A program made the translations under genes and the position numbers. Shown in pieces: positions 26,115 to 35,125 of a stretch of DNA of 64,000 nt. Every line of letters begins with the position of its first letter. Positions within the stretch are counted from its first letter, which is position 1. Under the pieces are notes generated by a model, which made no database searches, was not told the DNA's origin, and worked only from the letters and a program-made list of their open reading frames with translations. This DNA is from Kribbella italica (GTDB taxonomy: Bacteria; Actinomycetota; Actinomycetes; Propionibacteriales; Kribbellaceae), in assembly GCF_014205135.1 (NCBI RefSeq), contig NZ_JACHMY010000001.1, forward strand, positions 2,728,001 through 2,792,000, in the 5' to 3' direction.

Positions 26115-26980
26115 TCAGCTCCACCTCGGCAGGTGGATCTCCACCAGGGGTCGAAGCTCCTCGGCCAGCCGCCGATCAGGCGGGAATTGACGTTGGCTGG
26201 TGCGGACCCTGGGTGCGTTGACCGGGACTACTGTCGAAGCGTGTCCTCGGCTGGGGTTCCTTGGCTTGTCTGGTTCGCCGTTGGTGTCGGCGGCGCGTTG
26301 ACGGGCGCCTTGCTGGTTGGACTGTCGGTGGGTGATACGGCTCGTTGTTCCCCACCCGATGACGTCGTTCCAGGCTCCCGGTCCTGGGCACGCAAAGCCC
26401 TTCTTGCCTGCGTCGCTGTCCCAGTGGTTGAGTCCCCCCGAGATAGGTGACCGGAATGTGCTTGCTGTCAGTGCTGAACTGCCCGAAGTAGTTCGACAGC
26501 TGGTCCTTGACGTTGTTGACGCCGGCACCGTTGTAGAAGACAAGGGTGATCGGCCAGTCGACGTTGTTGTTCGCAGGGTTCTCGGTCTCGAAGTCGTAGT
26601 TGACCAGTCCGGACTGTTCCGGGCCGTGCACGAAGAAGACGAGCTGGTTCGGCGTCGATCCACCGGACCAGGCCGATCGGTACGTTCGAGTTCGTCCGGG
26701 TCCAGTAGCCCTGAACCTTGATGCGGTAGGCAACGTCTCCGGTGAACGCCTTCAGCGCGGCACTTTCCGTCATCTGGCGATCAGCCTTCTCGATCGCGGT
26801 GGCCGCCAGTTGGGGCGTCGGCACTGGCTGCTGGCGTTGGGTGGCCGGGCTGCTCGGGAGTGAGACGGTCACTGTCGGGATCGGCTGCGGTTTCGCCACC
26901 GTTCGTGAGTAGCTGAGCGCCGTGGGCACGATGAGGGCAACGGCCGCGACGACGAGTCCTGCTCCGATCAGTCGGTACAT
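26115..26980 (-). pseudogene. Secreted or anchored protein of unknown family, two frameshifts
   Basis: A convincing start at 26980 (MYRLIGAGLVVAAVALIVP, with GGGGGAA upstream) gives a signal anchor, a Pro/Gln-rich linker and a domain reading VAYRIKVQGYWTRTN. The sense then moves to a second frame near 26665 (TPNQLVFFVHGPEQSGLVNYD, NNNVDWPITLVFYNGAGVNNV) and to a third at a run of six G on this strand (C6 at 26434-26439): YLGG joins LNHWDSDAGKKG and FACPGPGAWNDVIGWG. Removing one G restores the frame there. Either the gene has decayed or one or both shifts are sequencing errors. I do not recognise the family; the true 3' end is uncertain and the third frame stays open to 26115. Confidence 0.6.
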
Positions 26981-27009
26981 ACTTCCCCCAGCCGCGCGCC
27001 CCTCGGGCG

Positions 27010-27279
27010 GTGGACGGCCGGCGAGGCACCGACCGAGCGCTGTCACCGGCTGTGTCAGCGCAGGCGCACGTCACGGTGTGGGCGGACACGGAGGGGCGCA
27101 CGCATCTGGTGACGTACGTCGCCGCGCCCGAGGGGGGCACGATCGACGCGCGCCACTTTCGGTCGCGGACGGCCCAGCGACTCGTGAGTTCGATGATCCC
27201 TGCGGCAACGTCAGTTCTGCCGACGGTTCCGCCAACGAGCAGCGGCAAGGTCGATCATCGCGCGCTGCGGGTGAGCTGA
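27010..27279 (+). pseudogene. NRPS/acyl-adenylating enzyme, C-terminal subdomain relic
   Basis: About 75 residues match the small C-terminal subdomain of adenylation domains: HVTVWADTEGRTHLVTYV resembles the A8-A9 strand region and the end PTVPPTSSGKVDHRAL is the A10 motif with its catalytic lysine. No core subdomain (A1-A7), carrier domain or start codon with a good ribosome-binding site is present, so this is a remnant. Its closeness to the salicylate synthase at 29919-31271 suggests a former aryl-capped siderophore assembly line, which is inference. Confidence 0.6.
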
Positions 27280-27327
27280 GCCATTCGCAGTCGACTCCTG
27301 TGGCAGCCCGGGCGGCCGGCCCTGTTG

Positions 27328-28479
27328 TCACGATGGATTGTCCGGAGGGTCGACCGATACGCCGGTCGGTGGGGGCGCGCTGAACGCGTCGGTGGGGATG
27401 CCGCGGAGGTGCAGGTCGAAGAACGCCGCGACGTAGCGGCGGATGGCCGGCTGGGTGGTCGAAGGGTCTGCGCTGCCGATTGCTCGACGTATCTGAGTGT
27501 TCGTTCGGGGATAGGCCCTCGCCACCTGGGTGAGGGTGGCGCCGTCGTCGGTCAGACCTCGTTCGGTGACCTCCGAGAGGCTGACTGTGGCGCTCCAGCC
27601 GGTCGCGCGCCCCTCGATGGCTGTGGTGAGCGCCTTGACGACGAGCAGCGGTGTGTCGCCGGCTCCGGTGACATCCATCGGTCCAGCACCGAGTGAGGCG
27701 ACGGCGGACACCTTCGGTAGGTGAGCGAGCCGGGCAACGTCGGCGGTGCGCGTACCGACCCAGCCGAGCAGCCCGACGTGCTGCTGGTCGAGGATCGGGG
27801 TGAGCTCGGGGTCGAGATCTCCCAACGTGGCGACGACGTGCGCCAGATCGTCGGTCCGTGCCTTGTCCGCTGCCGTTCTGGACACCGCGACCTGGGCGTC
27901 GGCCGAGCTCTCGACGCGCCGGGTCGGGAAGAGTTCGACCACCGGTGCGTCGTACGGGTAATCGACCGTCACCACCACGAAGCCGTGGCCGGCCAGTTCC
28001 TCGGCGATACCGGCGTACGACGATCGCAGACGCCCGGGCGGCGCCGAGCAGACGATGACCGGGTACGAGCCAGGAACGGGTGGCGCCCACTCGTGGGAGT
28101 GAGTACGAAACTGCCAGTTCACCTCTCGGGGCTCGAGCCCCAGGCGCTCTTCCTCACCGGGTGCCCACGCCAGGCTGCCCAGCTCGGTCATGGCCGCGGA
28201 GACGTAGTACTGCTCCATCGGCCTGGACGGGGACGCGGCGGGGTAGTGCACGTCGACCATCAACTGGCGCTCGGTATCCGGTCGCCAGGGATCGGGGCGG
28301 CCGTTCTCGACCAGCCGAGTCCGACGGACGCCGACGGCGTACGGACCACCAGGCGCCGGGAGCGCAGGGCTGTAGGTGTCCTTCCAGCCGCTGGTGTTGC
28401 CGTGGCTCGGGAGCATCAGGATGGTGATGCCCGCCAGGACCAGACCGGCCATCGCGGCGATTCCGCGTCGTCTCCACAT
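27328..28479 (-). CDS. PAF-acetylhydrolase/dienelactone-like alpha/beta protein lacking nucleophile
   Basis: 383 aa with an N-terminal membrane anchor or signal (residues ~8-25). The fold is suggested by YPVIVCSAPPGRLRSSYAGIAEELAGHGFVVVTVDYPYD, corresponding to the oxyanion-hole and strand-helix region of bacterial PAF acetylhydrolase-like enzymes (cited here in two parts: YPVIVCSAPPG and AEELAGHGFVVV). At the nucleophile elbow, where GHSFGG is expected, it reads LLGWVGTRTA, so the serine is absent; the late catalytic His region (normally GAxHxxF) reads LTDDGATLTQ. It is probably catalytically inactive or has changed role. The gene is otherwise intact and divergent from the membrane-protein gene at 28597. 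Confidence 0.65.
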   Translation of the reverse strand: MWRRRGIAAMAGLVLAGITILMLPSHGNTSGWKDTYSPALPAPGGPYAVGVRRTRLVENGRPDPWRPDTERQLMVDVHYPAASPSRPMEQYYVSAAMTELGSLAWAPGEEERLGLEPREVNWQFRTHSHEWAPPVPGSYPVIVCSAPPGRLRSSYAGIAEELAGHGFVVVTVDYPYDAPVVELFPTRRVESSADAQVAVSRTAADKARTDDLAHVVATLGDLDPELTPILDQQHVGLLGWVGTRTADVARLAHLPKVSAVASLGAGPMDVTGAGDTPLLVVKALTTAIEGRATGWSATVSLSEVTERGLTDDGATLTQVARAYPRTNTQIRRAIGSADPSTTQPAIRRYVAAFFDLHLRGIPTDAFSAPPPTGVSVDPPDNPS

Positions 28480-28596
28480 GCTCTGATCATCGGCTCGCCC
28501 TCCGCGGCCGCGCTTCCCTCGTCCGGGGGAACCGGACCGGATGATTCCCCCGCACGAGGGAAGACCCGCCCTGCTCCAACGGCAGAGACTGACGCA

Positions 28597-29646
28597 ATGA
28601 CATCGCCGTTTCCAGCGAGCTCCTGGCGGAGCTGGTCGTCCTTGGCCGCCGAGACCTGGGCCGTTTTCGTGACCGTCCTGGGGATTTACTGGTGGACCGG
28701 GGGCGCGGGTTTCCCGTTCGGACGCAACGACCGCACCGGGCCGGACTCAGCGTCGTTGCTGACGGGTCTGGACGCCGGCTTGGGCGCACCGCTCATCACC
28801 GGGTTCGGAGTGCTGTCCGTCGTGGTGGCTGGATTGCTGCACAGCTCGCGACGGCGTTCCAGAGCTCTGGCCGGCAGTGCGGTGGCGCTTGCGGTCGCGA
28901 TCGTCGGCCTCGTCGTCGACTCGCGGATGATCACGCTCCTGCCCCCGCTCGGTCTGTACCCGATCAACTGGATCTCGGCCGACTGGCCGACTGTCTTCCA
29001 GGCCGTCACGGCCCTGGGCGCCGCCCTCTTCGTCATCGCCGCGGTTGCCAACATGACCCCCACACGCGGACGGCGCTCGTCCTGGATCCGCGTCGGCAAG
29101 GTCGCCACCTACGTCGCGATGGTGTCTCCGATGCCGTACGCCGTGATCCGGCTGGCCTGGTCTCAAGGCTGGGCACTCGGAGCACCGGCTCCGTTCGTCG
29201 AGGCAACCCTGCGGAACCAGCCGGAGAACCGGTTGATCGAGCCGGTCCTGGCGTCGTTCGCCATCGGCGGGGCGGTCCTCACCTACGGTCTGCTGTGCCG
29301 GTGGGGACGGAACTTCCCTCGCTGGATCCCGTTCGTTCGCGGACGCCAGGTGCCACTGTGGTTCCCACTCCTGCTCGGCGGGTCCGCGGTGGTCGGAATC
29401 TTCGGCTTCGGCCGCGGCACTCTCCAAGGGCGCCTGGGCCTGCAACTTCCCGGCGCGGCCGACTCCTTTCAGCTGTGGGGCCAACCGATCGACGACTCGG
29501 CGTACTGGGGCGCCGACGGCCTCGGCTGGTTCTTCTTCCCGCTCTGGGCAATCTCACTCGCCGTGGCCCTTGCGGGCTATTACCACCGCTACCGCTCGGC
29601 ACTCGACAACTCGCAGGACGAATGCCATGGCGCCCCGGCTCTCTGA
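28597..29646 (+). CDS. Polytopic membrane protein of unknown function
   Basis: 349 aa with eight or so hydrophobic segments (about 14-34, 60-82, 92-112, 125-150, 170-190, 225-245, 268-285, 325-345). The start is the ATG at 28597, after a weak GGCAGAG; the open frame extends upstream through DNA that codes the hydrolase on the other strand. Motif-like stretches are YPINWISADWPTVFQAVTA and GWFFFPLWAISLAVALAGYYH. I do not recognise a family. It overlaps the start of the next small gene by 20 bp, suggesting coupling. Confidence 0.7.
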   Translation: MTSPFPASSWRSWSSLAAETWAVFVTVLGIYWWTGGAGFPFGRNDRTGPDSASLLTGLDAGLGAPLITGFGVLSVVVAGLLHSSRRRSRALAGSAVALAVAIVGLVVDSRMITLLPPLGLYPINWISADWPTVFQAVTALGAALFVIAAVANMTPTRGRRSSWIRVGKVATYVAMVSPMPYAVIRLAWSQGWALGAPAPFVEATLRNQPENRLIEPVLASFAIGGAVLTYGLLCRWGRNFPRWIPFVRGRQVPLWFPLLLGGSAVVGIFGFGRGTLQGRLGLQLPGAADSFQLWGQPIDDSAYWGADGLGWFFFPLWAISLAVALAGYYHRYRSALDNSQDECHGAPAL

Positions 29647-29899
29647 TGTCGTCGAACGGCACGAGCGGACTCTCGACGCGCCGATCCACACGGCCGGGCG
29701 ACTGATCGACGAAGTCACCGACCCTGGAGGGGAGCTGTGGCCCTCGCCTCCGTGGTGGCCACTTCGGCTCGACCGGCCGCTGGCCGTCGGTGCTCGCGGT
29801 GGGCACGGTCCGGTGCGCTACCACGTCAGCGCGTACGATCCCGGACGACGTGTGCGCTTCGACCTGGACAGTGTCCTCGGAGTCCGAGTGATCCCCTAG
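29627..29899 (+). pseudogene. SRPBCC-family protein, C-terminally truncated
   Basis: 90 aa starting at the ATG at 29627 inside the end of the membrane-protein gene, with AGGA nine bases upstream. DVVERHERTLDAP, GELWPSPPWWPLRLDRPL and GGHGPVRYHVSAYDPGRRVRF match the N-terminal half of SRPBCC/polyketide-cyclase-like proteins of ~150 aa, but the frame ends after LGVRVIP where the family continues through the long C-terminal helix. Probably truncated by a frameshift. It may be a non-functional passenger of the upstream gene. Confidence 0.55.
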
Positions 29900-29918
29900 C
29901 GATGACTCGTCCCGAGTA

Positions 29919-31271
29919 CTACGGCCGCCGTCCGTCGACCTTCTCGGTCACCACATGGGCCGCGACGCCGCGAAGCTTCTCGCAGGTCTCCTCGAACTCC
30001 CTGGAGGGCTGAGAACCTGCAACGATGCCACCGCCGGCCCGAAGGAACGCCCGTCCTTCGCGCTGGAAGACCGTCCGCAGTACGACGGCGGAATCGACCG
30101 CACCCGAAACATCCAGGGAAACGACCGAGCCTCCGAACAACCCTCGTTCGGTCGCCTCCAGCTGCCGGATGGTCGTGATGGCTTCGTTCCTGGGGCTACC
30201 TGTCAGCGCGATCGCCGGGAACAGCGCTGCAAGGGCCGTCCAGGCCGATGAGCCAGCAGCGAGCCGGCCGGTGACGGCCGACTCCAGGTGCTGGACGCCT
30301 CCGAACCTGGCCACGTCCATGAACGGCTTCACGGTCAGGGAATCCGGGGCGCAGACCGTTCGCAACTGGGTGACAGTGTCTCGCACCGACACGGCGTGTT
30401 CCAGAATCTCCTTGGGATCATCGAACAGTTCACGGGCCAACCGCCGATCCGTTGCCGCGACACCCGTCAGCGCACGGGTACCGGCCACCAGCTCCGACGT
30501 CACTACACCGTCCCCAGCGGAGTGGAGCACGGACTCCGGGCTCATCCCGGCTGCCTCGAAACCGTCCAGCGAGAAGGCGAAGGACCTGGTGCACCGCGTG
30601 TGGGTCCGGGCGGCCCGGTAGGTGGCGAAGATGTCGACCGGCCCCGGAAGTGGCAGCTCTCTCGACAGGACCACCTTCTGCAGCGGGCCGGTGGCGATCC
30701 GGGTCACGCCGGCGGCGACAGCGGCCTCGTGTTCGGACCTGTGGTCGCTCGTGATGGCGAACGGATCGCCGTCCGGGTATTTGCGCGCGGCCGGATCGAT
30801 GCCTGCTCCGGACGAGCAGACCAGACGCTCCAGCAGGTCCAGGTCGGCGGGTGCCAGCGCCCGAAGCAGAAGGCCGTCCGGCGACCTCCGCACTTCTGCC
30901 TGCGGGATCGTCAGCTGGACTTCGACGGCCTCCGGATCTCGTGGCGCTCCGCCGTACAGCATGACTCCGAGGCCGAAGCCACACCAGCCGTAGGCACGCC
31001 AGCCGTCGATGCCGAGGGAATCCAGAACGTCCGGGATCTGCGCCATCACCGCGGGCGTCCACGGCCAACTGCGCTGCGTCGACGCCGTACTGAGCCTGAC
31101 TGTGCGGGACGTCGCGGTCAGCCGGGCCGCCTGTCCGACAGCCAGCGACCAGTCTGTTCCGCCCTCGAAGACAAGAGCACCGCGGCTCCGGAGGCGATCG
31201 CAGACGCGGCTCACCGTCCACAGCCAATCGGGGACCGGTGGCACCATCCGCTGGTGATACTTCGCCGTCAC
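29919..31271 (-). CDS. mbtI: Salicylate synthase (MbtI/Irp9-type chorismate-using enzyme)
   Basis: 450 aa, family length. The C-terminal chorismate-binding domain carries Lys199 (LQKVVLSRE), Glu260 (SELVAGTRAL), GMSPESVL, DPKEILEHAVSVR, VQHL, LFPAIALTGSPRNEA, and the end RAGGGIVAGSQP-x3-FEETCEKL, closest to mycobacterial MbtI rather than to EntC/DhbC. MbtI converts chorismate to isochorismate and then salicylate plus pyruvate, the first step of mycobactin- or yersiniabactin-type siderophores. GGGAGG lies seven bases before the GTG start. No salicyl-AMP ligase or intact NRPS is in the window, so it is an orphan here; salicylate could feed a distant cluster. No IdeR/DmdR box is evident upstream. 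Confidence 0.88.
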   Translation of the reverse strand: MTAKYHQRMVPPVPDWLWTVSRVCDRLRSRGALVFEGGTDWSLAVGQAARLTATSRTVRLSTASTQRSWPWTPAVMAQIPDVLDSLGIDGWRAYGWCGFGLGVMLYGGAPRDPEAVEVQLTIPQAEVRRSPDGLLLRALAPADLDLLERLVCSSGAGIDPAARKYPDGDPFAITSDHRSEHEAAVAAGVTRIATGPLQKVVLSRELPLPGPVDIFATYRAARTHTRCTRSFAFSLDGFEAAGMSPESVLHSAGDGVVTSELVAGTRALTGVAATDRRLARELFDDPKEILEHAVSVRDTVTQLRTVCAPDSLTVKPFMDVARFGGVQHLESAVTGRLAAGSSAWTALAALFPAIALTGSPRNEAITTIRQLEATERGLFGGSVVSLDVSGAVDSAVVLRTVFQREGRAFLRAGGGIVAGSQPSREFEETCEKLRGVAAHVVTEKVDGRRP

Positions 31272-31342
31272 TGCGATCCTCCCGAGGTGGCGTCAGGACT
31301 TTCGGCCGACGCTACCGATGGTGGCGCCCGGCAACCTCCCTC

Positions 31343-31825
31343 TCATGGGGGAACTTGATCGACACCCCTCACCCGGCCGGGGGAGTCACCAGCGCAGGGA
31401 CGTGATGCCCCGTCCGGCACGGCGCCTGGCAGGCTGATGGTTGTGGGAGACCAGTTGCCGTCACTCGGGTTCGGGTTGCCGCCACTTCGGTCGCCTGTCA
31501 TCAATCCGGCAAAGCGAGCAGGGCGGAAGCCGGTCTCGTCCTCGAGAGCCCCACCTACGACCACCATCGCCGGAGGCAACTCGTCGATCCGCATGACGCT
31601 GTCGGAGGTCTCGTAGGGAAGTCCGGACTCGGCGATCGGCGACGGTACGACCGGCCGGCTGCCGGCCGCGATCACGAACCTGTCGGCGTCACGAACGGTG
31701 TCGGCGACCTCGGCCGCCCGGATCAGCATCTTGCGCGGAATACACCCCGCGTTCAGGCAGGTCCCCCCGAACGGGCCCTCGGCAACAATCGCGCCAGTTG
31801 AAGTGAGGCTCCAACTGACCGTCAC
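31343..31825 (-). pseudogene. Mycothione reductase-like flavoprotein remnant
   Basis: The segment starts with a strand ending in IVAEGPFGGTCLNAGCIPRKML, the redox-disulfide motif CxxxxC of the lipoamide-dehydrogenase/mycothione-reductase family (quoted: GGTCLNAGCIPRKM). It then jumps over roughly 100 missing residues to FVIAAGSRPVVPSPI and ELPPAMVVVGG, the ATG-type motif and the start of the NAD-binding domain, after which homology is lost. The N-terminal FAD motif GxGxxG is absent, although out-of-frame sequence continues upstream. It is clearly a deletion derivative. Mycothiol is an actinobacterial thiol, so the assignment fits the host. Confidence 0.7.
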
Positions 31826-32025
31826 CGGTCCGCGTGCGCCTCGTGCGCCGGGGTCGCGGACCTTGACCGCTCGGTGCCCACGGCAATGCTCGTGGATGTG
31901 CGACTGTGGTTCACTCAGGACCAGGACGATGCGGCGCGGCTCCGAGCTGTTCGACCGCGAGATGACCCGAGGGCGGCTACGTCCGGACGTCGTTCGAGCT
32001 GGTTGGTCGACGGAGACGAGGGGCC

Positions 32026-32511
32026 ATGGCGAGTGAGGACGGCACGAGCGAGGACGGTCGGTACCTGATCGTGTTCGGCCGGCGGTGGCGGGCTACGGAC
32101 CCGGCCATCCCGGAGTCTCTGCGCCTCGAGTTGGTGAGCGAACTGATGGCCGCCCGTCGGCTCGTCCGTGACGATCCGGACCAGGCTCGTCCCCGGGTGC
32201 AGGACGCGAAGGTGGCGCTGGGAGAACGGGGCGATCCTTGGTGGTCGCCGACACCCGGCGGCCTGCGGACCCGCCTGGCCGCGGCGATCCGCGCGTTGTT
32301 GCGTCATCGATCGCCCGACGCCACCATCTGCCCCAGCGACGCCGCCCGGGTGGCCGGAGGCGAGTCGTGGCGCGAGCTGATGGACACGGCACGAGAAGTG
32401 ACGGCCGAGTTGTCCCGGGAAGGCCTCATCGTGGTTCGTCAGGGTGGGACCGATGTCGACGTCACCACCGCGGTCGGACCGATCCGCCTCGCCCGCGGTC
32501 CACGCTGGTGA
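32026..32511 (+). CDS. DUF3253 domain protein
   Basis: 161 aa. Residues ~12-75 read FGRRWRATDPAIPESLRLELVSEL and AKVALGERGDPWW (quoted in parts: RRWRATDPAIPE, ELMAARRLV), a conserved N-terminal module. Residues ~85-160 are the DUF3253 winged-helix-like fold: ICPSDAARVAGGESWRELM, LSREGLIVVRQGG and the near-terminal GPIRLARGP. Function is unknown; the fold suggests nucleic-acid binding. GAGACGAGG precedes the ATG. Convergent with the ABC operon, 66 bp away, with no clear terminator between. Confidence 0.85.
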   Translation: MASEDGTSEDGRYLIVFGRRWRATDPAIPESLRLELVSELMAARRLVRDDPDQARPRVQDAKVALGERGDPWWSPTPGGLRTRLAAAIRALLRHRSPDATICPSDAARVAGGESWRELMDTAREVTAELSREGLIVVRQGGTDVDVTTAVGPIRLARGPRW

Positions 32512-32577
32512 GCCGGTCGTACAGCGCGCAGTTCACCCGAACCGACAGCCCCGTTCCCGCCGTACGGCGATTTGCTG

Positions 32578-33357
32578 CTACCTCCGTGGCGCCGGTGTCA
32601 GGAAGGTCGCGGTCGGCGCGCCGGTGTGTGGTGACCGCTCGACGACCGCGTCGATGCCGTAGACCTCGTGGATCAGCGGCGCGGTGATGACCTGCGTCGG
32701 CGTACCGGTGGCCACGACTCGGCCCTTGAACAGCACGACCAGTTGGTCGCAGAAGCGGGCGGCGAGGTTGAGGTCGTGCAGGGCGGTGACGACGGTCAGG
32801 CCAAGACCGCTCAGGAGTGTGAGCATCTCCAGCTGGTAGCGGATGTCGAGGTGGTTCGTCGGTTCGTCGAGGACGATGGTCTTCGGTTGCTGGGCCAGGG
32901 CCCGTGCCAGTTGCGCGCGTTGGCGTTCGCCACCGGAGAGAGTGCGCCACGACCGGTCGCGGAAGGCGGTCATGCCGGTGACTTCCAGCGCGTGCTCGAT
33001 CGCGACGTGGTCGTCGCGGCCGAGGGCGGCGAAGATGCCTCGGTGCGGCGTCCGGCCGAGAGCGACGGTCTCGTCCACTGTGATGTCGGAGTGGACCTCC
33101 GGCGACTGCTCGACGATGGCCAGCCGGCGGGCGACGGTACGCCGGGAGGTGCCCCGAAGCGGCTTCCCGCCGAGCGAGACCGTCCCCCGATCCGGTGGCC
33201 GGAGACCGGCCAGCACTCGCAGCAGCGACGTCTTGCCCGCGCCGTTCGGGCCGAGCACTCCGAGCACCTGACCGGTCGGCGCCACGAGGTCGACCTGGTC
33301 GAGGATCCGGACACCGTCGACCGACCAGTCGATGCCGGTGGCAACCAGCGCGGTCAT
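32578..33357 (-). CDS. Metal-chelate/siderophore ABC transporter ATPase (FecE/BtuD-like)
   Basis: 259 aa from the ATG at 33357 (ATGA overlap with the permease stop). Walker A GPNGAGKT (about 34-41), signature LSGGERQRAQLARAL, Walker B TIVLDEPTNHLD, switch His in ALHDLNLAARFCD. The pattern RRLAIVEQSPEVHSDITVDETVALGRTPH is characteristic of the FecE/FhuC group (quoted: VDETVALGRTPH). It energises the FecCD-type permease. Last gene of the four-gene operon 36153 to 32578. Confidence 0.95.
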   Translation of the reverse strand: MTALVATGIDWSVDGVRILDQVDLVAPTGQVLGVLGPNGAGKTSLLRVLAGLRPPDRGTVSLGGKPLRGTSRRTVARRLAIVEQSPEVHSDITVDETVALGRTPHRGIFAALGRDDHVAIEHALEVTGMTAFRDRSWRTLSGGERQRAQLARALAQQPKTIVLDEPTNHLDIRYQLEMLTLLSGLGLTVVTALHDLNLAARFCDQLVVLFKGRVVATGTPTQVITAPLIHEVYGIDAVVERSPHTGAPTATFLTPAPRR

Positions 33358-34364
33358 CGGCGGACCGCCCGACGGAGCACGACGGCGAACACCGGAGCGC
33401 CGATCAGTGCGGTGATCACACCGACCGGGACCTCGCGCGGAGCGAACGCCGTACGGGCGAAGGCATCGACCCAGATCAGGAAGATCGCGCCACCCAGACC
33501 GGTCAACGGCAGCAGGAGCCGATGGCTGCCGCCGGCTACCAACCGAACGACGTGCGGGACCAGCAGGCCGATGAAGCCGATCGCGCCGGAGGCCGCGACG
33601 GCCGCCGCGGTCATCAACGCGGTCACGACCATCAGGACGACCCGCGCCCTGGTGACGTCGATCCCCAGCGACGCCGCGGTGTCCCAACCGAAGACGAAGG
33701 CGTCCAGGGCCGCGGCGAACAACAGACAGACCAGGGCGCCGGCCAGAATCACCACCGCCGCGACCGTCAACGACTGCCACCGAGCACCGCCGAGCGAGCC
33801 GAGCAACCAGTACGTGAAGGCGCGCGTCGCGTCCGCGTCGCCGTCGAGCATCAGCACCAACGAGGTCGCCGCGGAGAAGAACTGGGACACCAGCACCCCG
33901 GTGAGCACCACTCGGGCCGGATCGGACACCCGTCCGCCGGCGATCAGGACCAGCACGATCGCGAACGCAACCAGCGCCCCGGCGAACGCTCCCGTCGACA
34001 GGGTGACGGCCCCGGCGCCGAGGCCGAGGACCATCACCGACACCGCACCGGTCGAGGCTCCGGAAGAAACACCGAGCAGGTACGGCTCCGCCAGCGGATT
34101 GCGCGTGATGGACTGCAGGACCGCGCCACAGATCGACAGGCCGAGACCGATCACCGCGGCAAGCAGTACGCGCGGAAGGCGGGACTCCCAGATCAGCGCG
34201 TCGATCAGCGGCAGCGGCGCCGGGCCCAGGCCGACGTGGTGGAGGATGACGCCAACCACGTCGGAGGGACCGATGTTCGCCGTACCGACGAACGCCGCCG
34301 CCACGATCGACAGGCCCAGCACGACACCGAACCCTCCGACCAGCAGCAGGGACCGCGTTCTCAC
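33354..34364 (-). CDS. FecCD-type ABC permease for metal chelate uptake
   Basis: 336 aa from a GTG at 34364 that overlaps the methyltransferase stop (GTGA). About ten membrane helices. Family motifs are ESRLPRVLLAAVIGLGLSICGAVLQ (quoted: RLPRVLLAAVIG, GAVLQ), TRNPLAEPYLLGVSSGAS, GAIGFIGLLVPHVVRL near 255-270, and REVPVGVITALIGAPVF near the end. A homodimer would form the channel. The group covers Fe-siderophore, heme and cobalamin importers; the cargo is not specified by sequence. Confidence 0.95.
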   Translation of the reverse strand: MRTRSLLLVGGFGVVLGLSIVAAAFVGTANIGPSDVVGVILHHVGLGPAPLPLIDALIWESRLPRVLLAAVIGLGLSICGAVLQSITRNPLAEPYLLGVSSGASTGAVSVMVLGLGAGAVTLSTGAFAGALVAFAIVLVLIAGGRVSDPARVVLTGVLVSQFFSAATSLVLMLDGDADATRAFTYWLLGSLGGARWQSLTVAAVVILAGALVCLLFAAALDAFVFGWDTAASLGIDVTRARVVLMVVTALMTAAAVAASGAIGFIGLLVPHVVRLVAGGSHRLLLPLTGLGGAIFLIWVDAFARTAFAPREVPVGVITALIGAPVFAVVLRRAVRR

Positions 34365-35125
34365 GAAGATCGCCGCGCGAACACCACCACGTCGTCGTAG
34401 TGCCGCCAGATCGTCCCGGTCTCGCTGAAACCCGCCGTACCAAGAGCTTGCAGGTGCAGCTCGAGCGGCGCGTGCGGTGTGGGCGGATGATCGGCGAACC
34501 GGTGCTCGCGTTCGGCCAGCCGCGCCCCGAGCTCGGGAAGCGCGACCGCCTCGGCCCACCACTCGTCCCAGGTCTGCGCGCCCGCGGCGCGAGCCGTGCG
34601 CTGGGTGCGTTCGTCGTCCGCGGCAGCCACCTCGGTGAGGAACGGCTGGGTCCGCGGGTTGTAGCGGAGGTGGTCGGCATTCATGAACACCCCGTACGCC
34701 GGCAGCACGCTGCCGAGGGTCGCGTAGGCGGCGACGAGCTCGGACGGCTGCAACCAGTGCAGTGCGGTCGACGACACCGCGACCTGGATCGTGTCGCACG
34801 GCAGCTTCACCTCCCAGCCGGGCCGGGCCAGGTCCGCGTCGACGGCAGTGAAGCGATCGCCGTACCGGCCACCGAGCCAGGCGTTGGCGAGAGTGAGCAG
34901 GACAGGGTCGTAGTCGATGCCGATCACGCGCGCGTCGGGGAATCGTTCGAGGACGCGCCCGGCCAGGCTGCCCGGCCCGCAAGCCAGGTCGAGCACGGTC
35001 AGCCCAGCACCGAAGTCCGCCGCCGCGATGACGTCCAGCATCACGGCGAACCGCTCCTCGCGGTGGGTGATGTACGCGGCCTGCTGATCGTCCCACCGGC
35101 GGATCAGCTGCTCGATAGCCGTCAT
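34361..35125 (-). CDS. SAM-dependent class I methyltransferase embedded in the uptake operon
   Basis: 254 aa. SAM motif I VLDLACGPGSLAGRVL (about 44-60), followed by VIGIDYDPVLL and VAVSSTALHWLQPSEL, a trans-aconitate/biotin-synthesis-like small-molecule methyltransferase fold; the C-terminal region is rich in charged residues. Both ends overlap neighbours by 4 bp (SBP stop / ATG, and stop / permease GTG), so it is made together with the transporter. A chelator-modifying or detoxifying role is inferred from this location; the substrate is not known. Confidence 0.85.
   Translation of the reverse strand: MTAIEQLIRRWDDQQAAYITHREERFAVMLDVIAAADFGAGLTVLDLACGPGSLAGRVLERFPDARVIGIDYDPVLLTLANAWLGGRYGDRFTAVDADLARPGWEVKLPCDTIQVAVSSTALHWLQPSELVAAYATLGSVLPAYGVFMNADHLRYNPRTQPFLTEVAAADDERTQRTARAAGAQTWDEWWAEAVALPELGARLAEREHRFADHPPTPHAPLELHLQALGTAGFSETGTIWRHYDDVVVFARRSS

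Noticed and set aside
26241..26450. Rightward frame with a hydrophobic stretch (VPWLVWFAVGVGGALTGALL)
   Set aside because: No ribosome-binding site, codon use not GC-biased at third positions, and it lies opposite the frameshifted gene whose sense strand is better supported.
31826..32025. Short rightward frame (MLVDVRLWFTQDQDDAARL) before the DUF3253 gene
   Set aside because: No family, no ribosome-binding site, and the reading decays into Arg-rich sequence.
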